A stretch of DNA of 64,000 bases, taken from assembly GCA_019188255.1 (NCBI GenBank), contig JAETXT010000004.1, positions 5,890,001 to 5,954,000 of the forward strand, written 5' to 3'. Positions 32,040-44,101 of the stretch are shown here, in pieces (positions within the stretch are counted from its first letter, which is position 1; each line of letters opens with the position of its first letter). The notes beneath the pieces are model-generated. The model was not told the origin of the DNA. It saw only the letters and a program-made list of their open reading frames with translations, and ran no database searches. The position numbers and the translations under genes are program-made. Source of the DNA: Verticillium longisporum. Taxonomy: Eukaryota; Ascomycota; Sordariomycetes; Glomerellales; Plectosphaerellaceae.

Positions 32040-33713
32040 CTAAAACCCATCCGTCGTCGCCCTCAGCTTCGTCTTGGTCCTCTTCCTCTTGCCACCCACC
32101 TCCTTGTTCTCCTCCATCTCGAGCAGTGCCTCCCTCTTCTTCTCGCCTACAATCTTCAGCGTGTCCCTGACAACGCGCGTCTCGAGGTTGACACCCTCTT
32201 CTGTCCAGGCATCCATCTTTCGTCCCACGCGTGCCTCGATGGCAAGGACAAGCTCCACATCACGCTGTCCGACAAAGGTCACGGCCTCACCCTTGCGGCC
32301 GGCACGAGCAGTACGACCAACGCGGTGAATGTAGTCGTCGGGGTCGCGGGGAATGTCATAGTTGACAACGAGAGCCACCTCGGGGATATCAAGACCACGC
32401 GAGGCGACGTCCGTGGCAACCAAGATGCGGGCGGCAGCGGCACGGAAGCGGGCCAGGTTGTCGGTACGCTGGCGCTGTGGCAGGCGGGAGTGCAGACTCG
32501 TGACGCGGTGGTCGAGCAGACGGAGCAGGTGATGAAGGAACTGAGCAGTCGTGGTGCGATTGCAGAAGACAATGACCGTCTTCTCGACGTTGGCGGCCGT
32601 CAGCAGGAAGGTGTGCAAGTAGTGCTCGCGGTGAGTGACGGGCACCTGAATGTGCTTCTGAGCGAGGGTGGCAGGGATGGCGAGCATCTGCGTGTCGACC
32701 TCGCAGATGAAGACGGGCTCCTTGCCGGGCTTTGGAGGCATGTCCTTGAGGGCGCGCACTTCGGGAGTGATGGTGGCGGTGAAGAGAAGCGTCTGACGCT
32801 GGGCCGGTGGCGGCAGTGCTGAGAGGCACTCCTCGACGGCGGGAAGCATGCTGCCGGTGCCAGTACCGTCGAGCAGGCGATCGGCTTCGTCAAGAACAAC
32901 GAAGCGAATGCGACGGAGGCCACAAATGGTATCCTCGCCAGACGTGCGGATGTGATCGGCGAGGCGACCGGGCGTCGCAATGACAACGTGTGGACGTGAG
33001 GCAAGGGCAATGGCCTGAGGGCGCATGTCGTTTCCGCCAGTGATGAGGGTGACCTTGAGACCTTGGGGCGACCCGATGGCCTTGAACTGCTCAAAGATTT
33101 GCAGAGCCAGCTCTCGGGTCGGCGTCAAGACGAGGCCGTAGATGGCGGAAGGGTCTTCGGCCCATTTCTGAAGAATGGGCACCGCGAAGGCGACCGTCTT
33201 TCCGGAACCCGTCCTGCTGCCACCAATGCAGTCCCTGCCCTTGAGAATCTCGGGAATACACCCCTTTTGAATACCCGTGGGCCTCTTAATGGCCATGTTG
33301 GCCAGGGATTGTGCGAGCCATGGCCGGACGTTGAGAGAGGAGAATGTCGTGTCCGGGTCGACGGGCGCCGTGATGCCAGCCGGCGCGGGGAGCTTGGGAT
33401 CGGATCTGGAGGACGGAGTGGCGGCGGACGTCTTCTTCACTCTGGACGGTGCTTGTATGGTGGACACGATTCTCTGGAACTCTTCCTCATCGTCTTCGTC
33501 CTCATCGTCCAGCGCTGGATTCCGCGGCGGCGAGGTCTTGCGTCTCTTGCGGGAGCCAGCATCATCAAGCTGGTCGGACTCGGCATCGGAGGAGTGCTCA
33601 GACTCGGAGGAGTGCTCAGACTCGGAAGAGGAGGCGCGTTGGTCAATGTTGGCGTCCTGATCGGAGTCGTCAGATTCGGCTGCTAAGCGCTTGAGATCGG
33701 CAGTGGACGGCAT
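32040..33713 (-). CDS. DBP8: DEAD-box RNA helicase Dbp8
   Basis: 557 aa, no intron. A Ser/Glu/Asp-rich N-terminus (1-80) is followed by the helicase core. Motifs: Q motif KRPTGIQ, Walker A SRTGSGKT (166-173), PTREL (198-202), TPGR, DEAD (275-278), TAT in place of SAT (312-314), and motif [13 protein letters not shown]. The C-terminus is lysine-rich and suits a nucleolar protein. Dbp8 acts with Esf2 in early 18S rRNA processing and 40S subunit assembly (family knowledge). Assignment to Dbp8 rather than Rrp3 rests on the sequence around [20 protein letters not shown] and the VGQRDVELV ending, from memory. A 12-bp tandem repeat lies 42-107 bp upstream of the start codon. Confidence 0.92.
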   Translation of the reverse strand: MPSTADLKRLAAESDDSDQDANIDQRASSSESEHSSESEHSSDAESDQLDDAGSRKRRKTSPPRNPALDDEDEDDEEEFQRIVSTIQAPSRVKKTSAATPSSRSDPKLPAPAGITAPVDPDTTFSSLNVRPWLAQSLANMAIKRPTGIQKGCIPEILKGRDCIGGSRTGSGKTVAFAVPILQKWAEDPSAIYGLVLTPTRELALQIFEQFKAIGSPQGLKVTLITGGNDMRPQAIALASRPHVVIATPGRLADHIRTSGEDTICGLRRIRFVVLDEADRLLDGTGTGSMLPAVEECLSALPPPAQRQTLLFTATITPEVRALKDMPPKPGKEPVFICEVDTQMLAIPATLAQKHIQVPVTHREHYLHTFLLTAANVEKTVIVFCNRTTTAQFLHHLLRLLDHRVTSLHSRLPQRQRTDNLARFRAAAARILVATDVASRGLDIPEVALVVNYDIPRDPDDYIHRVGRTARAGRKGEAVTFVGQRDVELVLAIEARVGRKMDAWTEEGVNLETRVVRDTLKIVGEKKREALLEMEENKEVGGKRKRTKTKLRATTDGF

Positions 33714-33754
33714 CTCGTAGGGTTGTTGTGAAAGACAGACGCGTGATGCTGAAG

Positions 33755-33820
33755 TGGTTCCTTGTCTGGTTCCTCGCCTGGTTCCTCGCCTGGTTTCTCG
33801 CCTGGTTCCTGCTCGCCTGG
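33755..33820. repeat. 12-bp tandem repeat near Dbp8 start
   Basis: About five copies of TGGTTCCTCGCC with small changes, 42 bp upstream of the Dbp8 start codon and probably within its promoter or 5' leader. Confidence 0.85.
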
Positions 33821-34845
33821 GAAATTTTCGTTATCCAAAAATTTGGCAGGTGCATTGGCGAAGCAGCTACTGCCGGATAAGGTAGCGGGGTGCCAGTGAC
33901 AAGGGTGCCAGGTGACGAGCACTGTGCTATCCAGCCAATAAGGGGCCCTAGCTTCCTGGAAGCTGCCTTCTGCGCGGATAGACGCGCGCCTAGGGAAACA
34001 GCGATGAATCGTTGCTTCCTCCTCCTATGCCAATGCATCCTGCTCGCCTTTGGAAGCTGACGCACACACCTTTCGTGACATCAGTTCGTCACATTTACGC
34101 CGAGCCCCTTCGACCCGAGGTGAGGCACTTGCCCGCCTGGTGCCTAGGTACCTGATAGGTAAGGTGTATCGACGTGGTATCGACAGGCCACTCACGCGGG
34201 TGTCGTGTCACCCCAAGAAATTCCAAATCTCACTCAGCGCCAGTCCCACCTCGCTCAGCCTTATGGCCATGACCCAGACCCAGCCCGACGAAGAGCTTGG
34301 GTCGCCAAATGTGGTCGTAGGCTGGCAAGCTGAGAGTGCCGTTGGACCACATTGGTGAGGGAGCACAGAACAAAATGGCAGCCGGACCTCAGCCAGTGAC
34401 GAGACGGAGGGTGCGCTCACACCCACTGCACAAGGTGCACATGCCCGAGATGAACGAGTGGGAAGAAGCGGAGAAGCCGTGTTGGATGCGCCACGGACGG
34501 TTGGGCACCCAGACCCAGGCAAGCAAAACGAAACCGTTACGAACAACGCCGGCAGATCCGCGGCATGTCGTGTTGCTTTCGCCTCGCGAATATGACGGCC
34601 GCCTTTTCGAAAACCGGTACAATGGCTACTGTGTTCGTGCAAGAGGCCCAGGTGACCAGAGGAGATCCAATGGCACCTCCTGTCTGATATTAAACGAGTC
34701 CTCCTCATTGGCAAGGGTGGCCGCGAAGAGTCGCAGCGTGGAGGCCTGCTCGGAACTCGGAGAAGGGCCCTTGGCTGGAAGGATTTCCCCCAATCGTGGG
34801 CGCCGGCTCTCGCCTGTTGGTGATGCCGAGCTGATTTTCTGCTTC

Positions 34846-34877
34846 ATGCAGCAATGCAGCAATGCAGCAATGCAGCA
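34846..34877. repeat. 8-bp microsatellite (ATGCAGCA)4
   Basis: Four perfect copies of ATGCAGCA followed by GCAGC. Confidence 0.9.
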
Positions 34878-35958
34878 GCAGCTTCACAAGGCCCCTAGTA
34901 AATGCATGGTCAGTGGCCCGTTCCGAGTCGACGCTTTCCAAGGTGTCCTCTTGTGTTTTTGGCCAGGTCAGATGCCAGGGCTGTTTTTGCGCTCGTGTAT
35001 GAGAGGCACGAAACGTAGCCCGTGGGCATTGATTGATGGATGGATGTAATGATCGTCACCTCGTCCCGTGTCCTAGGGGCGGCAAAAGGTACATAGGACT
35101 CACAGACCCAAGGAGGGACTGGCCACTGTGCCACAGTGCTCCCAGCAGGATACCGTTGGATTAGCGCCAGACCCTGCCCATCTGCCCCTCTGCCCCTCCG
35201 TTGCCCGCCAACTGGATCCCCTGTTTGCACCTGTCTCTTGCCCTTTTGCTTCCCACGTTCCCGCTGGACCCGCAGCAGGCCAAGCAAGCACCACCAAGCA
35301 CGACCAAGAACCACGCACCTCAATCTGATGTGAGGTGCGGGTGGGAACTTGCTCTCCCCGCCTTTGCCATTCCCACACGACCCAACTGAGAGAGATCACG
35401 GCAAGCTGGACCTCTCCTCTCGCCTTTCGCCTTTGGTCCTTCAACCACGTCCCACAGCCACAACCGAGCCTGCTTGCCCTTCGCCTCCAGCTCTTTGCTT
35501 GTACGTTCGCTATCGGCACACTAACTTCTCCTTCTTCTTCGCCTTTGCTGAGACATATCGCCTGCTGAGCACACGAGCCAATCAATACCACCTGAGAGCA
35601 TAGCCAGGCCAAACCTTGTCGCCCTTTCCATCCATCCAGTCCACGTGCGACCGTTCCAGCTATTGACGACGCCCTCCCGCTGCCTGCTTTGCTTGCCGAG
35701 ACTCGACCTGAATCATCCCTCACAAAGACGACAACTGCATCACCTTGCTACGCCGTGAGACCCGGTTCCGTCACACCTACCCAGCCCTGCCCGCAGCAGC
35801 AGCAGCACAACCAAAGGACTCGGGCAGTTCTTCTTCCGGCCAGCCCCTGAGCTGAGCATCCTTATTCGAGTACGACGAGGCCCGACCCTCGTGTTTGCTC
35901 TCTGAGCCCCCCTCTGCCCAGTCGCTGCTGTCACGGCAGTACCGCTGCCGACCACGTC

Positions 35959-37692
35959 ATGGCGGACCAGAACCCATCCCAATCCACCAACATGGATCCT
36001 ACACCATACCAGGTTGGACTCCCTATGATGCCGCCTTGCTACCACAAGGCTCATTCTAACCAAATGTTTCCAGATCCCCAGTCTGTCCCCGGCAAACTCC
36101 CAAGGCAACGTTCCTACCATGTCTTCCCCAGTCCCTCTTCTACGCCCTGCGATACCTGGCGCCCGATCCAGTGGTGCCCGAGCACCAAGATTGGGACTGG
36201 CGATCCCGCCGTCCCCCAATGCGAAGCCGGTGGGCAACCAGCCCGCTGCGCCGGCTCCTCGTGCGTTGCCCACCCTACATCTTGCCACTCCGATGGGCAG
36301 CCAAGGCTTGCCTTACGAGCAGCCTCCTCGACTGAACACGAGTGTTCAGGGTCACTCTGCCAGCGGAGGCAGCGAGAGCAGCGCGGCCCACTCTAGATCG
36401 GGCAGCTTTGGACCCCTTGATGGACGTGCCAGTAACCCTACATCGGCCGGTTCGCAATACTCGGCTCTTTCCTTTGCCTCCCAGTATGGTATCGGGGGAT
36501 CAAGACCCCAGGGCACCCCTGACCCGGTATCCGCCGTCGGGTCGCTCTACTCAGAACGTAGCGAGGGTGGTGTTGGTATGGAAAGAGACAACAGCCTCCA
36601 AGGCTTGGAACAGTTTGATAAGCTTAGTTTGGAGAAGGCAAGGTCTCTGGACGTTGAAGACCTCGACGATGACTGGTGGAGGATTGCCAGTCTGGAGTCT
36701 AGGATCGAAGAGCTCGGCAACCTCGGTGAAGGTGCTGGCGGTGCCGTGACAAGAGCCAAGCTCAAGGGCGGCAAGACTGTCTTCGCCCTGAAAGTGAGTA
36801 AAGAGACCCGAGGCTGAGAAGCAGGAGCTGACAGATCTAGGTCATCACGACGAACCCCGACCCTGATGTGAAGAAGCAAATCGTAAGAGAGCTCAACTTC
36901 AACAAGGGCTGTGCATCAGAGCACATTTGCCGGTACTACGGCGCCTTCGTCGACCCTGCCACTGCCACCATTTCTATCGCCATGGAGTACTGCGAGGGTG
37001 GCTCGCTCGACAGCATCTACAAAGAGGTCAAGAAACTCGGTGGCCGCACTGGCGAGAAAGTCCTCGGCAAGATCTCAGAGGGCGTTCTGCGTGGCTTGAC
37101 GTATCTCCACGGGCGACGCATCATTCACCGTGACATCAAGCCGTCCAACATTCTACTCTGCCGCAACGGCGAGGTCAAGCTGTGCGACTTTGGCGTCTCT
37201 GGCGACTTTGGAACCAAGGGCGAGGCCAACACGTTCATCGGTACCAGCTATTACATGGCGCCCGAGCGAATCACGGGACAGAGCTATACCATTACCTCTG
37301 ACGTCTGGTCCACTGGCGTTACACTGCTTGAGGTTGCGCAGCATCGATTCCCGTTCCCAGCCGACGGGACCGAGATGCAGCCTAGGGCAGGACTCATTGA
37401 CCTGTTGACCTATATCGTGCGGCAGCCGATACCCAAACTCAAGGATGAGCCTGATGTCACTTGGAGCGACAACTTTAAGTACTTTATTGAGTGCTGGTAA
37501 GTGGGCTTTGTCAGATGGACCTGGGCGTGTTACTAACTATTCTCCAGTCTCGAGAAGGACCCGACCCGCCGAGCAAGCCCATGGCGGATGCTCGACCACC
37601 CCTGGATGGTCGAGATGCGTTCAAAGCGTGTCAACATGGAGAAATATCTGTCACAAGTATGGGGTTGGGACACCCCAAAGGCGGAAGCGTGA
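35959..37692 (+). CDS. mkk1: MAP kinase kinase of the cell-wall-integrity pathway
   Basis: Four exons: 35959-36012, 36074-36793, 36841-37496 and 37548-37692, giving 524 aa. All introns are GT-AG and phase-consistent. The N-terminal third is Pro/Ser-rich with [13 protein letters not shown] and LAIPPSPN, where upstream kinase docking is expected. Kinase domain from about residue 220: GEGAGGAV loop, FALKV with the ATP lysine, [17 protein letters not shown], activation segment with [15 protein letters not shown], and [11 protein letters not shown]. The C-terminus [22 protein letters not shown] is typical of Mkk1/Mkk2/Pek1. This dual-specificity kinase relays from Bck1-type MAPKKK to Slt2-type MAPK under cell-wall stress (family knowledge). 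Confidence 0.93.
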
Positions 37693-38382
37693 TGTTGCTC
37701 GGCCCGCAGCGGAACGGAGCGAAGCGAAAGTCAATACTTGTGCAAATGAACAAAACTGAACAAACGCCAAAGGTGTATTTATCCATCCCCGCAACGACTC
37801 GCATATGAGGCGCATACCATGGCGGCGCCTTTTGAATGCGACCTCTCGGACGGATCCTAGCACGACCCTTCTTGGCACCATATCGACGGGAGATTATTGG
37901 CTATCCGGCATCGGTGGGCGGAAGAGAGACCGCCATCCTGGATTTGAAATACGGAGGATGAACATGACAGAAATGGACAAGGTTGATGTTGACCACAGCA
38001 TGAATGAAGTCAACGAGCGGCTCTCTGATATTGTTTCTCGGCGAGCAATTAGCTGATCACTACGAAATTGGAAACGAGTGGCCCTATCCTTGTGTGCATG
38101 TTTTTCGCCGTGCGTGCTGGGCGATCTGCCTCAAGCTGTATGATGGAGTAACCTGGGGGTGATTGACGGGAGCTGTCGATGCGAAGGACTCGCAGTATCG
38201 ATGAGCTCGTCTTATGAGTGTGAGTAAGAACCAGCTTTGACAGGACGTGCCATGGAATGCACGGCTCAATAGGTTGCATCAACAATTCGTAATAGCCTTG
38301 TGGTAGTTCTCCCGGTAACTTTATTTTTCAACGGCGTTTTGCGGCTCTGTCGCGATATTCATTTTCATCGTCAGACGGCCGT
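37693..38382. other. Intergenic, convergent 3' flanks
   Basis: Lies between the 3' ends of the MAPKK and the Pus7 gene. No gene or repeat recognised. Confidence 0.5.
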
Positions 38383-40828
38383 TCAAGCGGACGTTTCCTG
38401 TGTCTGTTGCTCTCCCGCGTCCTCCTCGCCCATGAGCTCTCGCAATGCCACCGTGGCATACGCCGACTTGCCCAACTGGAACTTGACAATGACGGCAACC
38501 TTCGTCTTCTCCTCGTCGCTCACCGCCGTCTTGGCCGCCTCTGTTGTCACGGCAGCAGACGCATCCTTGCCCGCTTCCGCGGATGCCTCAGCCGCCTCGG
38601 CCGCCTCGCCCATGACAACGTCGTCCTGTCCCTCCACCTTGGCCTTCTTGCCCTCTGGCCCCTGCTCCTGCGTCTGCGCCTGTTCCGCCTCCCACTTCCT
38701 CTTCCGCCCCGCCGCCGCCTCGTGCGCCTCGACGGCCTGCGCGGCGCGCACGCGGTCGAGGTCGGTCGGGTGCATCTGCTCCTCCTCGTCGCGGTACCGC
38801 CGCACCTCGACGGCCGGCACGCCGAGGAACCGCGCCGTCAGCCGGCGGTACGTGCCCGGCAGGCTAAAGTCGCGGTGGCGGCGCGTCATGCTGTGCGGGT
38901 CGAGGCCGCCGTTCTCGGGCCGCGCCATGAAGGCTTCGTAAAAGGCGCCGAGCGCGTTGGACGGGTAGAGGACGGCGTGGCCGGGGGACGGCAGGACAAC
39001 GTCGTGGATGGTGTAGCGGCCCGAGGTGGCTTCTTCGGCGGTCAGCGGGCGGGCGGCTGTCGGCTCGTCGGGCTCGTCGTCGTCGTTTTGGCCGTGGCTG
39101 TTTGCCTGTCCGTCGGGCTGCGCGCGCACGAGTTCCGGGTCCGTCACGGATGTGTCGGGCTTGGGCGCGGCGTCGACGACGACGAGGTCGCCCTCGACGA
39201 CGGCGTCGCCGTGCAGAGCCCACCGGCGGCTCGCGGCGTGGTTCCAGACGTACGACTGGTAGGCGTGGAGGTACATGTTGCGCAGCTGGCGCGGGATGGC
39301 GTTGAGGGCGCCGTGAAAGTCGCGGCGCGACGCCGGGTTGCGGCCGAGGTGGCGCATGACGGCGCCCTCGGCGGTGAAGCGGCGCGGCAGGTAGTGCAGG
39401 GCCTCGTCGGCGGCGCCGTCGCCCGTCTGGAAGAGCATGCAGGCGCGGTGGCGGTTGAGCTCGTCGCGGAGGTGCGCCTCGGCCGGGTCCTCGCCGTCGA
39501 CGGCGCGCTGCGCGACCGCGGGCTTGTAGGTCAGGATGGCGTCGACGGCGCCCTCAAAGTCCTCCTGCAGGATGAGCCGCCCGACCTCGTGCGTGCCGAC
39601 GGCGTAGGTGCCGAAGCGCTGGTGGCCAAAGTAGTTGAGCCAGCCGCGCGAGACCATGCTCTCGAGGGCCGTCTCGGCGGCGCGGCGGATGGCCGCCTCG
39701 CGGGCCGCCGCCGGCAGCGCCTCGGACGCCGGGTCGGCGAGGTGGCACTTCTTCAGCGTGATGACAAACTCGTTGCCCTGGAGGCCGCCCAGGTGCAGCG
39801 GGTGCCTCTCGTAGCGGTAGTCGCCCGTGACGAGGCCGTGGACGCGCGCCTGGACGCCGTGCAGGTTCTCGGCCTTGAGCCAGCGGACGGAGCAGCGCTG
39901 GGAGGTGGCGGCGCGGCGGTCCTTGGTGCCGGCAAAGGCAAAGTGCTGCGGCTTGGCGCGGCCGGCGCGGGCGAGCTGGTGGATGGCGTCCATGGTGTCG
40001 CGGTTCTCCTTGTAGAGCGTGAAGTGGAGGTATTCGCCCTCGCCTTCGGCCTTGACCTTGCCCCTGGCGTTGCGCCGGTTGTTGCCCGTCTTCATGCGGT
40101 TTGCCTGGCTGTAGGCCTTGGAGGGGCGTGGCGGACGACCGGAGGCGACGATGATGGCGCCGGCGAGGGACGGGTCGGAGTTGTCGGTCGTCGTGTCGAT
40201 GAGCGAGTGGAAGACGCGGCGCACGAGCTGGTGCAGCTGGCCACGCTGATCCTTGTCCTCGAGCGGCGGCGACCTCGCTGGCGGCGGAATCGTCTTCTTG
40301 GCGGCTGCCGCCTGGTAGATGGCCACGAGGCTCTCGGCGAATTCGGCGCTTGTGATGTCTGTGATGGCCTGGATGTCTGCAGCGGCGGGCTCAGGGATCT
40401 CAGGCGCAGCGTCGGGCGGCGCGGCTCCGTTTTGCCGTGCGCCGTTTCCATGGGGTTCCTCAGCACCCTGGGGAGCTTGTGCAACATCAGAAGCCTCCTT
40501 TGTGTCTTGTGACTTGGGGTTCTCTGATGTCGTGGCAGCAGCAGAGGCGGGAGCAGGTGCAGACTTGGCAGGAGGCTCGACAAGTTTCGTCTCCTTGAGA
40601 TGAACGACGGTGCCATCCTTGCTGATTTCATTGACCTGGAAGTCGGTGAACCTGGCACGGTGTCAGTATACGATACGTCTATCAGGTACTCAGCAGCTGT
40701 ATCACTCACCTCACGCGCGTCTCGCCAGTCCAGCTCTCCATCTTGGGCGCAATGCGCTCGGTGATGCCCAGACCCCTGTTGAGGCGCACACCATGGGCCC
40801 CGATCTGAGGCTTGTCTGTGGCAGCCAT
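38383..40828 (-). CDS. PUS7: tRNA/snRNA pseudouridine synthase, TruD family
   Basis: Two exons, 40828-40710 and 40651-38383 (58-bp intron, phase 2), 795 aa. TruD-family enzymes convert uridine to pseudouridine; yeast Pus7 acts on U2 snRNA, 5S rRNA, tRNA position 13 and mRNAs. The catalytic aspartate lies in FAGTKDRRAATSQRCSVRW. Other family blocks: GNEFVITLKKCHL, NYFGHQRFGTYAVGTHEVGR, RQLRNMYLHAYQSYVWN and the later DVVLPSPGHAVLYPSN. The N-terminal exon (GVRLNRGLGITERIAP) and a Glu/Ala/Lys-rich C-terminal insertion before VAVIVKFQLGKSAYATVALREL are typical of long fungal forms. Coding GC is very high, which gives long spurious antisense ORFs. Confidence 0.93.
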
Positions 40829-42088
40829 GGTGACACTGATTGAGCAAACAAGCCCCAACAGAAAGTGTCTGGGGACGTGTAAGAGGGCGGCTTTGATGTT
40901 GATGAGAAGGGTGAAGATCCTGAGCTCACTTTTGCTGAAGTTTGGAAGTACCTTTGTACCATGAGCCACATTCAGCCACAGAGACCACCAGCCACATTAC
41001 ACGAGGCACAGAAATGGTCTGATTGGCCAATTCTGCTCACCTGGAGCCTGCCTGCTTCTTCACCCTCCAAGTCGAACAACCCACCATCACCACGAGCTCC
41101 ATCCATCAGACTCTCTGGCTCCTCGCTCCTCGGTCAAAATGGAGCTGCGGCATCGAGCATGAGCAAGGCGAAAGAGGGCAACGATCGTACCCAGCAAATG
41201 ATTTTGTTGCCCCATTTCCCCGCACGCGCCATGCGACGAAGGCCCCTTGTTTCCTCGCGGCGATCCGATGCCCAAAAGCTCCCACTACGAACGATGCAGA
41301 CTTGTGCCTTGTTAACAGTGCCAATCTCAGTATTTCCTGCTGGCCGAAGTTCCTCCGGACGCTCAGAACCCAGTTTCGGTCTAGATGCCAGGAATGGAGA
41401 CCCGAAATCCCCGGCTTTGCCTCTCACTGTCGCATCAATGTGCATCATGTTGGCGATTTCCCACCTCTGAACACCACGACCTTCTCCGCATGACCCCCAC
41501 CGATCCCCGCGTTCTCACGTCTCACACTGCCGACCCTATCATCCCTGTTCAACCTCGTCACTGCCACCAAGATCAGCAGCCCATCTCAACCCCAGACCGC
41601 GTACGGCTGTACATATAGCCGCCTTGGCCAGGGGGCTTTCGGACCTCTGGATTGGCGCCGTCCCTCTGGCGCTCCTTTGGCAGCGATGGCGCTTGCTCAC
41701 GCATGGATGACTCGGTGGGGGTCAATGAGCTTTCTCTCCCTTCCAAGGACAGGATAGGATGCTTCTCGCCGAGGTTTGTTGTTGAGTAGCCTGACGACGA
41801 CGTTGGCTGCTGTGAGGCTTGGCGACGGCCATGACCATGGCACTGGAGGATCACGACGACCTGCATCAGGTCACAAGGGGACAAGATCGGCGCACTGTCA
41901 CTGCGTCGCCAGCAACCGAAAGCCAAAGCTACGTTACAGAGACCATGCTAGGACTCCCTATATAAAACGGCCTGCCAGTTCGGCGCCTCCTTACCTTGTG
42001 ACAAGCCTCGCACTGCACTTCGTTTTGCGGTTCTTGTGCCTCTTCGACCGACCTTCTTGCGGACCCAGACACTCCTCGGTCCTCCACG
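40829..42088. other. Divergent intergenic region
   Basis: Upstream regions of PUS7 (minus) and the sugar transporter (plus). A TATA-like TATATAA at 41959-41965 lies about 130 bp before the transporter start codon. No gene recognised. Confidence 0.5.
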
Positions 42089-43861
42089 ATGAAGGCCGAA
42101 AACCACAGCCAGCTCGACCACATCGAGGCGACATCCAGCGCAGTGGACGACCTCCAGAAGCCCGACCTGACCCTGCGCCATGGCGTTCAGGAGAAGAATG
42201 TCGAGTCGCTCGCCCTCGCCGATGCCGTCGCCAAAGACAACCCCGACTACAAGTCGAGGTCCCAGGTCAAGCTCTACTGCATGATGGCCCTTTGTGTGCT
42301 CAATGGCGTCATGAACGGCTACGACGGCTCCGTCATGAGTGCCATCAACGCCATGGAACCGTTCCAGGACAGGTTCAAGATTGGCAAGACGGGCACGCTC
42401 AACGGCGCCACTTTCAGTACGCTTCCTCCCCGACACATCTGCATGCCGCGTCAGGACTGATACGCTGGATAGGCATCTACACGGTCGGCTCCATCGTTGG
42501 CTCTCTGGGCTGCGGCTACATCATGGACCGATGGGGACGCCGCGCCGGCATGTTCATCGGCGCTGCCAACATTATACTGGGCTCCGTCCTCCAAGCTACC
42601 AGCAGTCACCTGGCGCAGTTTATCGTCGGTCGCTTCATCGTCGGCTTTGGCAACCCCATGTGTGCGACGACTGCGGCCGTCTATCTCGTCGAACTGTCCT
42701 ACCCCACGTGGCGGGGCCTTGCGGGTGGCCTCTACAACGTTCTCGGCTGGAACATTGGTGCCAACAGTACGTTAAACGACCATGGCACACGTGAACAAGG
42801 ATGAAGGCTGACATGTTCCGCTGCTAGTTGCCTCGTGGTCCTGTTACGGAACCAACTACCTCGAGAACGACTGGTGCTGGCGGATTCCGTACATCATCCA
42901 GCTCACGTTCCCCACCGTCGTCTTTTCGCTCGTCTGGTTTCTCCTCCCCGAAAGTCCACGCTGGCTCTGGAGCGTCGGCCAGACCGAGAGGGCCAAGGGC
43001 ATCTTGATCCAGTACCACGGGAATATGAACCCCGACTCGGCCCTCGTCAAGCTCGAGGTCGAAGAGATGCAAGACGCGCTTGAGCATGAGCAAGAAATTG
43101 CCAACAAGAACTGGAACTACAAGGTGCTCGTCAACACGAGGGCGAACCGCCACCGCATGTGGCTGCTCATGCTTGTCGCCGTCTTTGCCAACTTTATCGG
43201 CGGCTCCGTCATTTCGTACTATCTCCCCGTCATGGTCGAGGGCATCGGCATCACCGACTCGCGACGCCAGCTCCTGCTGAACGGCATCAACACGATCCTC
43301 TCGTTCATCGCCGGTCTCTTTGGCTCCTTCTGCGTCGACAAGTTCGGCCGCCGGCCCCTGTTCCTCTGGGGCACCTTCCTGACGGGCCTCGTCTACATTC
43401 CGATCAACGTGCTAGCGGCCAGGGCCGAGGGCTACGAGGAGGGCCAGATCCCCAGGGCGCAGTCGTACGCCTTCATCGCCATGGTCTTCACCTACGGCAT
43501 CTTCTGGGGCTTCTGCTGGACGCCCCTGCAGGCGCTCTACCCGGCCGAGATTCTGAACAACGAGATCCGGGCCAAGGGCATGGGCGTCAAGGGCTTCCTC
43601 ACCGGCGTCTCGAGCTTCATCAACACCTTTGGCACCTCCGTCTCGCTCAAGGAGATTGGCTGGAAGACGTACACCATTTTCCTGGTCCTGCACTTTATCC
43701 ACAACGGCCTGATGTGGCTGTCGTGTGTCGAGACCAAGGGCCGCACGCTCGAGGAGCTCGACGAGATTTTCAACGATCCCCACCCCGTCAAGCGCAGCAA
43801 GCAGAAGACGGCCATCATCGCCAACCAGGGCGTGGGCATCCAGATCAAGGACGATGCGTAG
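42089..43861 (+). CDS. MFS sugar transporter (hexose/lactose-permease type)
   Basis: Three exons: 42089-42416, 42473-42766 and 42828-43861, giving 551 aa. Introns of 56 and 61 bp are GT-AG and in phase. Sugar-porter signatures: DRWGRRAGMFIG after TM2, PESPRWLWS after TM6, DKFGRRPLFLWG after TM8 and ETKGRTLEELDEIF at the end. About twelve membrane segments, with both termini probably in the cytosol. The layout resembles fungal lactose-permease-like plasma-membrane proton symporters; the substrate cannot be read from sequence. It is convergent with the thymine hydroxylase gene, with stop codons 240 bp apart. Membership of the thymine-salvage group is unlikely. Confidence 0.88.
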
Positions 43862-43928
43862 GCTCATGCCAGGAGCGAGCACTCTGAGCATCTGCATGGG
43901 TGCTTGTCGTCTCGACAGATAGTATAGG

Positions 43929-43958
43929 AATGAATGAATGAATGAATGAATGCATGAA
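43929..43958. repeat. AATG microsatellite
   Basis: About seven tandem GAAT/AATG units in the short gap between the two convergent genes. Confidence 0.85.
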
Positions 43959-44101
43959 TTATGATCGGTTGAATGGTGCCAGGACAATGTACCTTGCACA
44001 CTATCTGCTTAGGCCAACAGTAAGAAGACACGCAACAGCCGGGCAGTCTTTTCATCTTTCATCAATGCAACAAATACAGGACAGAAACGCTAAACACGCA
44101 T

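Larger units (their letters stand above)
33714..35958. other. Intergenic between Dbp8 and the MAPKK
   Basis: The divergent upstream regions of both genes. It contains the 12-bp tandem repeat at 33755-33820 and an 8-bp ATGCAGCA repeat at 34846-34877. No supported gene. The CT-rich last kilobase before 35959 resembles the long 5' leaders of filamentous fungal signalling genes (inference). Confidence 0.45.

Noticed and set aside
38407..40512. 701-codon plus-strand ORF antisense to PUS7
   Set aside because: Mirror of very GC-rich PUS7 codons, with Val/Gly/Arg/Leu-rich composition typical of antisense frames.
42089..43861. Including the sugar transporter in the thymine-salvage cluster
   Set aside because: It has sugar-porter signatures, is convergent with T7H, and I did not see the shared GATA/CGG motif in its upstream region.
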